Source of the DNA: Caldifermentibacillus hisashii
GTDB lineage: Bacteria > Bacillota > Bacilli > Bacillales > Caldibacillaceae
Reading direction: 5' to 3' (one strand)
Assembly (NCBI RefSeq): GCF_027568575.1
Contig: NZ_JANUVP010000010.1
Length of the DNA stretch: 64,000 nt
The position numbers and the translations under genes are program-made. The notes beneath the pieces are model-generated. The model made no database searches and was not told where the DNA came from. It saw only the letters and a list, made by a program, of their open reading frames with translations. Below, one piece after another: positions 1 to 8,154 of the stretch; position 1 is the first letter of the stretch; the number at the start of each line of letters is the position of its first letter.

Positions 1-1
1 T

Positions 2-112
2 ATTTGTATTGATTGTGAAAGAGAGATGGTTCAGACAGATACAGATCATCCGCTTTATAAATTTTATTTACAACAATTAAGTAAAGTGAGTCAAAAACAA
101 ATATTATCTTAG
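2..112 (+). CDS. csfB: Anti-sigma factor CsfB (Gin), 3' end only
   Basis: The gene is cut by the window edge; only the last 36 codons up to the TAG at 110-112 are present. The visible protein has a C-x2-C pair near its start (ICIDCERE), followed by TDTDHPLYKFYLQQL. This resembles the C-terminal half of Gin/CsfB, a small zinc-binding protein that inhibits sigma-G (and sigma-E) at the wrong time or place during sporulation. Its position just before tmk agrees, since csfB lies upstream of tmk in B. subtilis, but there xpaC, yaaN and yaaO intervene and here they do not. A strong terminator follows at 188-224. The first zinc-binding pair lies outside the window, so the assignment rests on this half and on synteny. 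Confidence 0.75.
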   Translation: MCIDCEREMVQTDTDHPLYKFYLQQLSKVSQKQILS

Positions 113-187
113 AAAAATAAAAAAGCAGATTAATCCTTAATTTTAGATTTCACTGTATAGTAGATTATACTTTAATTGTAATCAAAT

Positions 188-224
188 AAACGCTTGGAGA
201 TGTTCCAAGCGTTTCACTTATTTT
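188..224 (+). terminator. Rho-independent terminator after csfB
   Basis: An 11-bp perfect stem (188-198 with 204-214) with a 5-nt loop is followed by a T-rich tail. It separates csfB from tmk. Confidence 0.85.
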
Positions 225-322
225 ATAAAAATAATTTGATCAAAAAATTGATGTTTGCCCTTATTGATGTATACTTGAATTATTAATATAAACATAGTTT
301 GTTTTATAGGTGGAGGAGTCAT

Positions 323-958
323 ATGGTAAAGGGTACGTTCATCACAGTTGAAGGTCCTGATGGTGCAGGAAAGACAACTGTTTTAAATATAATTGCGGAA
401 GAATTGGCGGCTGAAGGTTATCCTATTGTGCAGACAAGAGAACCCGGTGGAAGCCCCATTGCTGAAAAAATTCGGCAAATCGTTTTAGATAAAAAACATA
501 CGGAAATGGACCCGAGGACAGAGGCGTTACTTTATGCTGCTGCAAGGAGACAACATTTAATAGAAAAAATCATTCCTGCATTAGAAAAAGGAAATATTGT
601 TTTATGTGATCGATTCATTGATGCTTCAATTGTATATCAAGGTTTCGCAAGGAAAATTGGCATTGATGAAGTTTTGAAGATTAATCGTTTTGCCATTGAA
701 AATACGATGCCTGATTTAACAATTTACTTTGATATAGAACCGAAAATCGGCTTGGAACGAATTCAAAAACATCGTCAAGGGGAAATGAATCGACTTGATT
801 TAGAAACAATGGAGTTTCATAAAATGGTGAGAGAAGGATATTTGCAATTATTAGATCGGTTTCCCGACAGGATTAAGAAAGTTATGGCCGATCGACCGAT
901 TGAAGAGGTTAAAACAGAGGCAAAAAAATTAATTCTTTCACTGTTAGTAAAAAGATAA
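323..958 (+). CDS. tmk: Thymidylate kinase
   Basis: Phosphorylates dTMP to dTDP with ATP in the dTTP pathway, in the cytoplasm. The 211-residue protein has the P-loop GPDGAGKT at residues 11-18, the dTMP-binding and catalytic DRF motif (LCDRFIDAS, near residue 95) and the usual family length. The reading frame is open upstream to an ATG at 299, but the GGTGGAGG ribosome-binding site at 309-316 sits 6 nt before the ATG at 323, and the protein from there matches family N-termini. It heads the run tmk-darA-yaaR-holB, the conserved Bacillus order in which a dNTP kinase is linked to the clamp-loader gene. Confidence 0.96.
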   Translation: MVKGTFITVEGPDGAGKTTVLNIIAEELAAEGYPIVQTREPGGSPIAEKIRQIVLDKKHTEMDPRTEALLYAAARRQHLIEKIIPALEKGNIVLCDRFIDASIVYQGFARKIGIDEVLKINRFAIENTMPDLTIYFDIEPKIGLERIQKHRQGEMNRLDLETMEFHKMVREGYLQLLDRFPDRIKKVMADRPIEEVKTEAKKLILSLLVKR

Positions 959-1143
959 CAATCCCGGTGGAAAATATTTTTTAACAGAAACGGATTCTAA
1001 ACATAAATTATAATTAAGGCTAATGCCCAATTTTGGAATAACTGGAAACAGTAAAAATGGAAACAGAATATTTATTTCTTTCATCTGTTATTGGTATAAT
1101 GGAAGTAAGAATCAGCCGGAATTTTAGGCAAGGGGGGATTAAG

Positions 1144-1473
1144 TTGAAACTAATATTGGCAGTCGTCCAAGACCAAGATAGTAATCGTTTATTAAATGCA
1201 TTAATGGATCATAATTTTCGGGTGACAAAATTGGCGACAACGGGTGGATTTTTAAAATCGGGTAATACGACATTTATTATCGGTACGGAAGATATTCGAG
1301 TTGATAAAGCCCTGCAAATTATTAAGGATAACTGCAGATCAAGAGATCAATTAGTTGCGCCTGTTTCACCGATGGGAGGGAATGCTGATTCGTATATTCC
1401 TTATCCGGTTGAAGTAGAAGTTGGCGGTGCGACAGTATTTGTTTTACCTGTTGAACAATTTTTCCAGTATTAA
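1144..1473 (+). CDS. darA: Cyclic di-AMP receptor DarA (PII-like YaaQ/PstA)
   Basis: A 109-residue PII-like trimeric signalling protein known in Firmicutes to bind c-di-AMP; what it controls downstream is not settled. The sequence shows the start KLILAVVQDQDSNRL, the phosphate/ligand loop TTGGFLKSGNTT and the C-terminal PVEVEVGGATVFVLPVEQF typical of YaaQ. The frame extends upstream to an ATG at 1057, but the AGGGGGGAT site at 1131-1139 points to the TTG at 1144, which also gives exactly the usual family length. It lies between tmk and yaaR as in other Bacillus. Confidence 0.93.
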   Translation: MKLILAVVQDQDSNRLLNALMDHNFRVTKLATTGGFLKSGNTTFIIGTEDIRVDKALQIIKDNCRSRDQLVAPVSPMGGNADSYIPYPVEVEVGGATVFVLPVEQFFQY

Positions 1474-1480
1474 AAATCAG

Positions 1481-1515
1481 GCAATCGGGGGTCCGGTTGC
1501 TTTCATTCTATTTTG
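1481..1515 (+). terminator. Probable terminator between darA and yaaR
   Basis: Stem GCAATCGG/CCGGTTGC with one G-T pair, tight loop, then a T-rich stretch. The following gene has its own ribosome-binding site, so this may act as a partial attenuator. Confidence 0.5.
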
Positions 1516-1575
1516 AGTACGTGACCTCCTTTTGAAGGCAATACGTTTTGGGGTCGTTTGTAAGGGGGAATCAAT

Positions 1576-2016
1576 TTGAAAGTTAATCAAAATCTTCATC
1601 TTTCACCGGAGTCGCTTCAAAAAGATATAAAGTTTCAAGGGCAAGGAAGCATAAACTTTCAAGAACTAATAAAAATGCAGAATGAAAAATTACAATCAGG
1701 AAATCTCCATGCGCTACTATCAGAAATCGAGAAAGCCGGAGATCGTTTAGCAAAATCGCGAAACTTTCGAGATTTAACCAAATATAAAAATTTGATCCAA
1801 AATTTTATTAAAGAAGCGGTCAATTTAGGAATCGGATTAAAGAAATCAAATACGTGGGACAGCGGAGGTCAAAGTCGCATTTTGCAAATCATTGAAAAAA
1901 TAGATAAAAAAATTATCGAGTTAACCGATGAAATTTTAACAAAGGAAACGGAAAATATAAAAATTTTAAGTATTATCGGGGAAATAAAAGGATTAATTGT
2001 CAATTTATATACATGA
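1576..2016 (+). CDS. yaaR: YaaR family protein (DUF327)
   Basis: A 146-residue, highly charged, probably all-helical protein of unknown biochemical function, conserved in Bacillus between darA and holB. The sequence has the family pattern of a variable N-terminus and the conserved core SRNFRDLTKYKNLIQNFIKE followed by helices rich in lysine, isoleucine and glutamate. No signal peptide, membrane segment or catalytic motif is visible. The start is a TTG at 1576, 6 nt after AAGGGGGAA, and gives the expected length. Confidence 0.85.
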   Translation: MKVNQNLHLSPESLQKDIKFQGQGSINFQELIKMQNEKLQSGNLHALLSEIEKAGDRLAKSRNFRDLTKYKNLIQNFIKEAVNLGIGLKKSNTWDSGGQSRILQIIEKIDKKIIELTDEILTKETENIKILSIIGEIKGLIVNLYT

Positions 2017-2117
2017 TGAATTGACAAGTAAATCCAGCTCCAACCGATTACTTGATATACTTAAAAAATATTTTTTAAAAATAACTGCACCACATAAAAA
2101 ATGTAAGAGGGAAAAAT

Positions 2118-3119
2118 ATGAGTGATTTAAATGTAAGGACTTGGGATGAATTAGAAAAATACCAACCAACCGTCATGAAGATGCTCAAACAAATAATAAT
2201 AAAAAATCGGATCGCTCATGCTTACCTTTTTGAAGGGATGAAAGGGACGGGAAAAAAAGAAATCGGCTTATTACTCGCAAAAGCTTTATTTTGTGAACAG
2301 CCCTTTGAAGGATATAAACCATGTGAAAACTGCCCCCAATGTAAGCGAATCAATCACGGGAATCACCCAGACATCCATTTGGTCGAGCCTGACGGGAATT
2401 CAATTAAAAAAGAACAAATATATTTTTTACAACAGGAATTTTCAAAAAAAGCGGTAGAGTCGAATCGAAAATTTTATATGATTATTCATGCTGATAAAAT
2501 GACGACAAATGCAGCCAATAGCTTACTAAAATTTCTGGAAGAGCCCGGACAAAATACAACAGCCATTTTAGTAACCGAACAAATACAAAAAATATTACCG
2601 ACTATTTTTTCCAGATGCCAACATATTACTTTTTATCCATTACCGAAACCGGAACTCATTAAAGCGTTAATCAATCACGGGGTTAAGAAGGATCGTGCTC
2701 CTTTACTTGCCAATTTAACAAACAGTCTGGACGAAGCATTACAAATGAATGAAGACCAATGGTTTTTACAAGCCAGAGATTTAGTGTTAAAATTATATGA
2801 AATCAAGACGAAACAAACGATTATGGATACGCTCCTGTTTTTGCAGACAGACTGGTTGCCGCTGTTTAAATCAAGGGAGCAGATCGATGTCGGTCTGGAC
2901 ATGTTACTCTTTATCTATAAAGATTTACTATATATACAGTTAGAAAAAGTGACAGAAGTTGTCTATCCGGATTATTACGCTGAATGGCAAAAGAATGCGC
3001 TTAAAGTATCCGGTAATCGGTTAACAGAACAAATCTCCCTTATTTTGGACGCAAAAAGGAGATTACAATCTAATGTCAATGGATTACTGTTAATGGAGCA
3101 GCTGATGATTAAGTTATAG
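2118..3119 (+). CDS. holB: DNA polymerase III subunit delta' (clamp loader)
   Basis: The 333-residue delta' subunit of the clamp loader, which places the beta sliding clamp on primed DNA. It has a P-loop-like EGMKGTGKKE (residues 39-48), a zinc module of four cysteines (C-x9-C-x2-C-x2-C, around residue 60-75), the LLKFLEEP segment and an SRC motif (FSRCQH) that supplies the arginine finger to the neighbouring ATPase subunit. Clear homology to DnaX/HolB supports the call. The ATG at 2118 follows AGAGGGAA. It is followed within 14 nt by ricT and then yabA, which interacts with the clamp and DnaA. Confidence 0.95.
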   Translation: MSDLNVRTWDELEKYQPTVMKMLKQIIIKNRIAHAYLFEGMKGTGKKEIGLLLAKALFCEQPFEGYKPCENCPQCKRINHGNHPDIHLVEPDGNSIKKEQIYFLQQEFSKKAVESNRKFYMIIHADKMTTNAANSLLKFLEEPGQNTTAILVTEQIQKILPTIFSRCQHITFYPLPKPELIKALINHGVKKDRAPLLANLTNSLDEALQMNEDQWFLQARDLVLKLYEIKTKQTIMDTLLFLQTDWLPLFKSREQIDVGLDMLLFIYKDLLYIQLEKVTEVVYPDYYAEWQKNALKVSGNRLTEQISLILDAKRRLQSNVNGLLLMEQLMIKL

Positions 3120-3132
3120 GAGGGATCAGCTT

Positions 3133-3960
3133 TTGTATAATGTTGTTGGTGTTCGCTTTAAGAAGGCGGGAAAAATCTATTTCTTTGACCCGGATGGGAT
3201 TGTCATTGAAAGAGGTCAGTTTGTCGTTGTCGAAACAGCAAGAGGAATTGAATTTGGAAATGTTGTGATTGCGAATAAACTTGTTGATGAAGACGATGTT
3301 GTTCTGCCTTTAAAAAAAGTTCTCCGTGTTGCCGATGAAAAAGATTATCTCCAAGTTGAGGAAAACCGGAGTGCGGCAAAGGAAGCTTTCAATATTTGTA
3401 TGCAAAAGATATCGGAGCATTCGCTTGAGATGAAACTTGTTGATGTGGAATATACATTTGATCGTAATAAAATTATCTTTTATTTCACTGCAGAAGGTCG
3501 AGTAGATTTTCGTGAACTTGTGAAAGATTTAGCCGCTATTTTTAAAACGAGGATTGAACTTAGGCAGATTGGTGTTCGTGATGAGGCAAAAATGCTTGGT
3601 GGAATTGGACCGTGCGGAAGGATGCTATGCTGTTCAACATTTTTAGGTGACTTCGATCCGGTTTCAATTAAAATGGCAAAAGATCAAAATTTATCGTTGA
3701 ATCCAACGAAGATCTCCGGCTTATGCGGAAGGCTTATGTGTTGCTTAAAGTATGAAAATGATGACTATGAAAATGCAAAAGAACAATTACCGGATTTAGG
3801 AGAATTTATTTATACTTCCCACGGCAACGGTAAAGTGGTCGGTTTGAATTTGGTAGAGCAGGTGATTCAAATTGAATTGATGGAGCAAAATAAGGTCATT
3901 GAATATACGTTGGATGAAATGATTGAAGAAGGTGTAATTTCTTCTAAAGCCGCGGATTGA
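3133..3960 (+). CDS. ricT: RicT/YaaT, subunit of the RicAFT RNase Y specificity factor
   Basis: The 275-residue PSP1-domain protein joins RicA and RicF in a complex that carries Fe-S clusters and directs RNase Y cleavage of many mRNAs. In B. subtilis it is needed for sporulation, biofilm formation and competence. Two conserved cysteine patches, CGRMLCCS and CGRLMCC in the middle of the protein, are the cluster ligands and are intact. The start is a TTG at 3133 preceded by AGGAGGGAT, 13 nt after the holB stop, so the two genes are probably co-transcribed. Confidence 0.94.
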   Translation: MYNVVGVRFKKAGKIYFFDPDGIVIERGQFVVVETARGIEFGNVVIANKLVDEDDVVLPLKKVLRVADEKDYLQVEENRSAAKEAFNICMQKISEHSLEMKLVDVEYTFDRNKIIFYFTAEGRVDFRELVKDLAAIFKTRIELRQIGVRDEAKMLGGIGPCGRMLCCSTFLGDFDPVSIKMAKDQNLSLNPTKISGLCGRLMCCLKYENDDYENAKEQLPDLGEFIYTSHGNGKVVGLNLVEQVIQIELMEQNKVIEYTLDEMIEEGVISSKAAD

Positions 3961-3974
3961 CGAGGTGGAACCAA

Positions 3975-4343
3975 ATGAATAAAAAAGAGTTGTTTGATTC
4001 GGTGTCAAACATGGAGCAGAGGATCGGGGAACTATATAAACAGTTAGGTGAATTAAAACAAAATTTGGCTCAAATCATCGAAGAAAATCACTCGCTGAAA
4101 CTAGAAAATGAGCATTTACGGAAACGGATGGAAGAAATTGCCTTTCAAAAAGAGGCGAACCAAGAAAAAGAAGAAAATCAAAAAAACCAAACCGATCGAA
4201 AAAACTCCTTGGATATTGGAGAAGGTTATGATAACTTGGCCAGATTGTATAATGAAGGATTCCATATATGTAATTTACAATTTGGCAGTTTAAGAAAAGA
4301 AGGAGATTGCATGTTCTGTTTATCATTTTTAAATAAAAAGTAG
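3975..4343 (+). CDS. yabA: Replication initiation control protein YabA
   Basis: A 122-residue negative regulator of replication initiation that binds DnaA and the DnaN clamp. The N-terminal ~60 residues form a leucine-zipper coiled coil (heptads through LYKQLGELKQNLAQIIEENHS), used for tetramerisation. The C-terminal domain has the zinc ligands H-x-C ... C-x2-C in GFHICNLQFG and GDCMFCLSFL. A GAGGTGG site at 3962-3968 selects the ATG at 3975 over an upstream in-frame start at 3957, and the length then fits the family (119 in B. subtilis). It ends the tmk-yabA run; a terminator follows. Confidence 0.95.
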   Translation: MNKKELFDSVSNMEQRIGELYKQLGELKQNLAQIIEENHSLKLENEHLRKRMEEIAFQKEANQEKEENQKNQTDRKNSLDIGEGYDNLARLYNEGFHICNLQFGSLRKEGDCMFCLSFLNKK

Positions 4344-4351
4344 TAACTTCG

Positions 4352-4377
4352 CCTTCCCGAATCAAGGAAGGTTTTTT
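4352..4377 (+). terminator. Terminator after yabA
   Basis: CCTTCC/GGAAGG stem, 8-nt loop and six T residues directly downstream of the yabA stop. Confidence 0.75.
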
Positions 4378-4543
4378 CATAGGGTAGAAAGAAGAAAAAT
4401 ACTGGTTAAAAACGTTGGATTATTTAGCTCCACAAGGGAAGCGATGATAGCAAAACGATTTGAATATCGTCAATGGCATTTTCTGCTAGAGACGGCAAAA
4501 AAAGTACGAAAACAGCTTAATAAACATATTTTTGGAGGACTGC

Positions 4544-5287
4544 ATGGTTTTTTTACGTGAAGATGAGCGTCTCGATTATTTGCTGGCTGAAGATTTACGG
4601 ATTATTCAAAGCCCGTCGGTATTTGCCTTCTCTTTAGATGCGGTATTATTGGCGAAATTTGCTTATTTGCCTATCCAAAAAGGGAATATTATCGACCTTT
4701 GCACAGGAAACGGTGTTATTCCCCTTTTGATAAGCACGAGAACAAAGGCAAATATTACAGGGGTAGAAATTCAAGAAAGATTATATGATATGGCAAAAAG
4801 AAGCATAGAATATAACAAGCTCGATCATAAAATTCAAATCATTCATGGTGATTTGAAAGAGATGCCCGGGAAATTAGGTTACAACCAATTTGATGTCGTC
4901 ACTTGTAATCCCCCTTACTTTCCTGTAACGGAGCGGACAATTATCAATGAAAGTGAATATTTTGCTATTGCAAGACACGAATTATATTGCACATTAGAAG
5001 ATGTTGTGAAAGTGAGCAGCCAACTTGTGAAACCCGGAGGAAAAGCCGCTTTTGTTCATCGGCCGGATCGTCTTTTGGAAATTTTGGAATGGATGAAAAA
5101 ATATAAGTTGGAGCCAAAACGGTTGCAATTCGTTTATCCAAAATCAGGTAAAGAAGCAAACACCATTTTAATTGAGGGGATAAGGGATGGAAAACCAAGT
5201 TTGAAAATTCTCCCTCCATTGTTTGTTTATCAAAATAACGGCGATTATACGGAAGAAGTGAAAAAAATTCTATATGGAGACAAATAA
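4544..5287 (+). CDS. trmN6: tRNA1(Val) (adenine(37)-N6)-methyltransferase family protein (YabB)
   Basis: A 247-residue SAM-dependent methyltransferase of the TrmN6/YfiC family, expected to methylate adenine-37 in tRNA. Visible motifs are motif I DLCTGNGVIPLL and the adenine-specific catalytic motif IV NPPYF. GGAGGA at 4534-4539 places the start at ATG 4544 and gives exactly the B. subtilis YabB length. The gene overlaps yazA by 14 nt and begins the trmN6-yazA-rsmI group of translation-related genes. The exact substrate is inferred from family membership. Confidence 0.9.
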   Translation: MVFLREDERLDYLLAEDLRIIQSPSVFAFSLDAVLLAKFAYLPIQKGNIIDLCTGNGVIPLLISTRTKANITGVEIQERLYDMAKRSIEYNKLDHKIQIIHGDLKEMPGKLGYNQFDVVTCNPPYFPVTERTIINESEYFAIARHELYCTLEDVVKVSSQLVKPGGKAAFVHRPDRLLEILEWMKKYKLEPKRLQFVYPKSGKEANTILIEGIRDGKPSLKILPPLFVYQNNGDYTEEVKKILYGDK

Positions 5288-5558
5288 ATTTTATTTTTAT
5301 GTTTTACAATGTGCAGACGGCAGCTTTTACGGAGGCTATTCTGTTGATTTAGAACGGCGGATTGAACAACATAATGCCGGAAAAGGGGCAAAATATACCC
5401 GGGGCCGGACACCGGTCAAACTTATTTATTCTGAATGTTTTTGGTCAAAAAGTGAAGCAATGAAAGCGGAGTATCGGTTTAAAAAGCTGACAAGAAAGAA
5501 AAAAGAGGCGTTTTTGAAGGAGTTTTGTACAAGTGAACATACAAAAAAGTTTTCTTAA
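5274..5558 (+). CDS. yazA: GIY-YIG domain protein YazA (UPF0213)
   Basis: A 94-residue single-domain GIY-YIG nuclease-fold protein related to the UvrC/SLX1 N-terminal domain. The family signature is present as FYVLQCADGSFYGGY, followed by the conserved R in LERRIEQHN and by SECFWSKSEAMKAEYRFK, which carries the metal-binding glutamate. Function in Bacillus is not established; a role in processing branched or damaged DNA is only inferred from the fold. It overlaps trmN6 by 14 nt and rsmI by 26 nt, so it is surely co-translated with both. Confidence 0.9.
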   Translation: METNKFYFYVLQCADGSFYGGYSVDLERRIEQHNAGKGAKYTRGRTPVKLIYSECFWSKSEAMKAEYRFKKLTRKKKEAFLKEFCTSEHTKKFS

Positions 5559-6438
5559 GGATAAAGGAATATTATATATTGTTCCGACCCCTATTGGAAA
5601 TTTGGAAGATATGACCTTTCGAGCCATTCGCATTTTGAAAGAAGTCGACTTAATCGCAGCGGAAGATACGAGGAACACAAAGAAATTAATGAATTATTTT
5701 GACATTCCAACAAATTTAACAAGCTATCATGAGCATAATAAAGAGTCGAGCGGTAAGTACCTCATTGAGCAATTACTGGAAGGGAAAACGATCGCTTTGG
5801 TTAGTGATGCAGGAATGCCGGCTATTTCGGACCCGGGTTATGAATTGGTCCATCAAGCCGTGAACAAAGGAATACCGGTTGTCTCCATACCGGGGGCCAA
5901 TGCTGCTTTAACCGCCTTAACCGCTTCCGGAATTCGTCCTCAACCCTTTTATTTTTATGGCTTTTTATCGAGAAAGAAAAAGGAGCGGGACGATGAATTA
6001 AAAAAATTAAAAGCTATGGATGCAACACTTATTTTTTATGAGGCACCCCATCGGTTAACAGAAACCGTTCAAGCATTGTATGAAGTTTTTGGGGAAAGAC
6101 AAGCGGCTATTTGTCGGGAACTTACAAAAAAGTATGAGGAGTTTATTCGTGGTTCTCTTGCAGAACTGGTTGATTGGGTAAACAAGAATGAAATACGTGG
6201 TGAGTTTTGTATTGTTGTTGAAGGAAACCCGGAAACAGGCACAAACTCACAGGAAGATGTATTTTGGCATTCAATGGATGTTATTGAACATGTAGACTAT
6301 TACATAAATTTAGGGTACCCGTCTAAAGAAGCAATAAAAAAGGCAGCAAAAGATCGCGGATTGCAGAAAAGGGATGTTTATCATTTATACCATGTAAAAA
6401 AGGTGGAGAAGAGTGACAGAAACAATTTCATGGAATGA
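5533..6438 (+). CDS. rsmI: 16S rRNA (cytidine(1402)-2'-O)-methyltransferase RsmI
   Basis: Adds the 2'-O-methyl group of C1402 in the 16S rRNA decoding centre. The 301-residue protein shows the tetrapyrrole-methylase fold with its typical motifs: LYIVPTPIGNLEDMTFRAI at the N-terminus, AAEDTRNTKKL, VSDAGMPAISDPG and FYEAPHRL. The GTG at 5533 lies inside the end of yazA, about 11 nt after AAGGAG, and matches the family N-terminus. A weak hairpin and then the terminator-bearing repeat at 6501-6632 follow. Confidence 0.94.
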   Translation: MNIQKSFLKDKGILYIVPTPIGNLEDMTFRAIRILKEVDLIAAEDTRNTKKLMNYFDIPTNLTSYHEHNKESSGKYLIEQLLEGKTIALVSDAGMPAISDPGYELVHQAVNKGIPVVSIPGANAALTALTASGIRPQPFYFYGFLSRKKKERDDELKKLKAMDATLIFYEAPHRLTETVQALYEVFGERQAAICRELTKKYEEFIRGSLAELVDWVNKNEIRGEFCIVVEGNPETGTNSQEDVFWHSMDVIEHVDYYINLGYPSKEAIKKAAKDRGLQKRDVYHLYHVKKVEKSDRNNFME

Positions 6439-6500
6439 CATGTTAAAAAGAGAGGAAATGAGGGACAGAAAAAAGGGCGATTTTACCGGGCCTTTTAGTT

Positions 6501-6632
6501 TATACGTTAAGAAAGTATAAATTTCCAGCAAAGAAGCGAATTCGACGTAGTGGGAAATTTTAAGAATTAAGTATAAGTGCTCTTGCGGCTTTGCCATCGC
6601 CTAAAGGCTCGGCAGTCGCCGAGTTTTCTTTA
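6501..6632 (+). repeat. Dispersed 132-bp terminator-bearing repeat, copy A
   Basis: By eye, 125 of 132 positions are identical to 15981-16112 (copy B). It begins TATACGTTAAG, contains an inner inverted repeat (AAATTTCC ... GGAAATTT) and ends in a perfect 6-bp hairpin with a T-rich tail. Both copies stand just behind the end of a gene (rsmI, veg). A degenerate partial second unit (AGAAAAGGATGCGAATTCGAC...) follows at about 6645-6690. See findings. Confidence 0.85.
6608..6631 (+). terminator. Terminator inside repeat copy A
   Basis: CTCGGC-AGTC-GCCGAG hairpin followed by TTTTCTTT. It would stop transcription from rsmI before the convergent abrB gene. Confidence 0.8.
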
Positions 6633-6789
6633 AACAATAATTTTCAGAAAAGGATGCGAATTCGACTGAGAAGGAAGTTTTGTTAATTATAGGCACAGTT
6701 GGGATATCACAGCCCAAAAAAATTTTATATTTTTGTTGACTTCGCATCACGAGTTGCCAAAAGTCTCGGACGCCAAAATTTTTCCCTAT

Positions 6790-7074
6790 CTATTTATCTA
6801 ATTCAAATGAACGTTTAATTTCGTTAATCAATTTTTCTGCACCGTTTCGACTTAAAACAATTTTACCGTCGGCCAACACATGATTTTCATCTGAGATTTC
6901 ACCTGTTATCATACAGGTCTTATTGGGTTTATATTTTTTCAGAACGATATTATCATTCTCAACATAGATTTCTAATGAATCATTTTCACTAATACCTAAC
7001 GTCCGACGTAATTCGATTGGAATGACAACACGACCCAGTTCATCAACCTTTCTAACAATCCCTGTCGATTTCAT
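6790..7074 (-). CDS. abrB: Transition-state regulator AbrB
   Basis: A 94-residue DNA-binding regulator that represses many stationary-phase and sporulation genes during growth. The N-terminal swapped-hairpin domain is highly conserved (MKSTGIVRKVDELGRVVIPIELRR, written here in parts: the G-R-V-V-I-P-x-E-L-R-R core is intact), and the C-terminal multimerisation domain contains CMITGEISDENHVLADGK. It is the only minus-strand gene, as in B. subtilis where abrB is also opposed to rsmI and metG. A GGGGA ribosome-binding site precedes the ATG, and a sigma-A promoter lies at 7148-7176. Confidence 0.97.
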   Translation of the reverse strand: MKSTGIVRKVDELGRVVIPIELRRTLGISENDSLEIYVENDNIVLKKYKPNKTCMITGEISDENHVLADGKIVLSRNGAEKLINEIKRSFELDK

Positions 7075-7147
7075 AATATTTCCCCTCTCGAAAAGTAGTC
7101 ATTTATCATTTTCCAATAAATTTCTGCAATGTACCCTATTTCCTATA

Positions 7148-7176
7148 ATTTTACCAATCCTTGTAAATAGCGTCAA
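7148..7176 (-). promoter_or_regulatory. Sigma-A promoter of abrB
   Basis: Read on the minus strand: TTGACG, 17-bp spacer, TAAAAT. About 75 nt upstream of the abrB start codon. Confidence 0.75.
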
Positions 7177-7397
7177 TAAAATAGGACAGCTGTTATATGA
7201 TAGAAATGTTACAGATTTTCTGAATGAAAAAACCCGTGTTTTTAGGGGGAAAATGTGAGGCCGGATATCGGAGTTCCACACTGTTTTTTTGTATGGAAGC
7301 TGTATCTTTTTGAATAAACGGATATAATTAATTTACAATCTCTTTAGTTTCGTCAAGAGCAAAAAAATTTTCTTTCTTTAATAAAAGGGGTAATTGT

Positions 7398-7583
7398 ATG
7401 TATTTATTTTTCTTTATCATTTTAGTTGTTACCGGAGTTTTATCAGCTGTTGACATTTTTGTAGGATTAAAAGATGTAAATGAAGGTGTAAAACTTTTGG
7501 TTAATTTGTCCAATGTATTATTTTTTCTTTCTTTGCTATTTTTTGTTTTTAAAAGTGGTACAAAGAGGGAACACAAAAATTGA
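7398..7583 (+). CDS. Small putative membrane protein, two transmembrane segments
   Basis: A 61-residue protein not recognised as a known family. It has one hydrophobic segment at about residues 2-21 and a second at about 36-53, separated by GLKDVNEGVKLLVNLSN, and ends in a lysine/arginine-rich tail. The ATG at 7398 follows AAAAGGGG with about 8-nt spacing, a TATAAT hexamer is at 7323-7328, and a terminator follows immediately at 7600-7644. These signals make it a plausible real gene rather than chance. It lies divergently from abrB. Function unknown. Confidence 0.5.
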   Translation: MYLFFFIILVVTGVLSAVDIFVGLKDVNEGVKLLVNLSNVLFFLSLLFFVFKSGTKREHKN

Positions 7584-7599
7584 TTGAAATTGATAAAAG

Positions 7600-7644
7600 G
7601 CATAAGAGAATCTCTAAATTTGAAGATTTTCTTATGCATTTTTT
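7600..7644 (+). terminator. Terminator after the small membrane-protein gene
   Basis: GCATAAGA...TCTTATGC stem with an extended inner pairing and ATTTTTT tail, 17 nt after the stop codon. Confidence 0.7.
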
Positions 7645-8154
7645 AGTGACTTTCCTTGATGAGATATTCGATAAGTTTTTTGTCAGGCTTGTTGAATGAA
7701 ATTTTACATCGATTCTTCGTAACTTTTTCAATTTGAGTCCATCAGAGTAAGGAAACTACTTCCGGTCTGTTTTTGAATATCTTCAAATCTACCTTTTTTA
7801 AATATAGAAGGATTTGTGTGATAAACGCATTTTTCCATTCGTAACTATATGCTCAACAGCAAACAAATACATATGAGAATGAACGATTAGTTGCACTTTT
7901 TCCGTTTTTTATGTATATTTTTTTCATATAAGCGGTTAAGATAAGATTATCATTCATCTTAAATACCAATGATAAAATTTTATTTAGCTCTCGGCCGCAA
8001 CCTGAGGGCATTTTCTTTACAGTATTAGAAAATATAAAATACTGGTCAAAAACTTTGGACAAGGTTTGATTATCTGGTTGTCCGGGTTCCAAAAGAGAAG
8101 CTATGAAAACAGTACTTGCGCTTTTCTTTATTTCAAGAAGTGAGGAGATACATA
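7645..8154. other. Long intergenic region before metG
   Basis: About 510 bp with no convincing gene. No T-box (no AATTGGTACC-type antiterminator) or S-box could be seen for metG. Near 8038 the stretch ATACTGGTCAAAAACTTTGGA resembles sequences before trmN6 (4394) and coaX (43530). Confidence 0.5.

Noticed and set aside
7645..8154. T-box or S-box riboswitch before metG
   Set aside because: No conserved T-box sequence, specifier loop or S-box core could be found in this 510-bp region.
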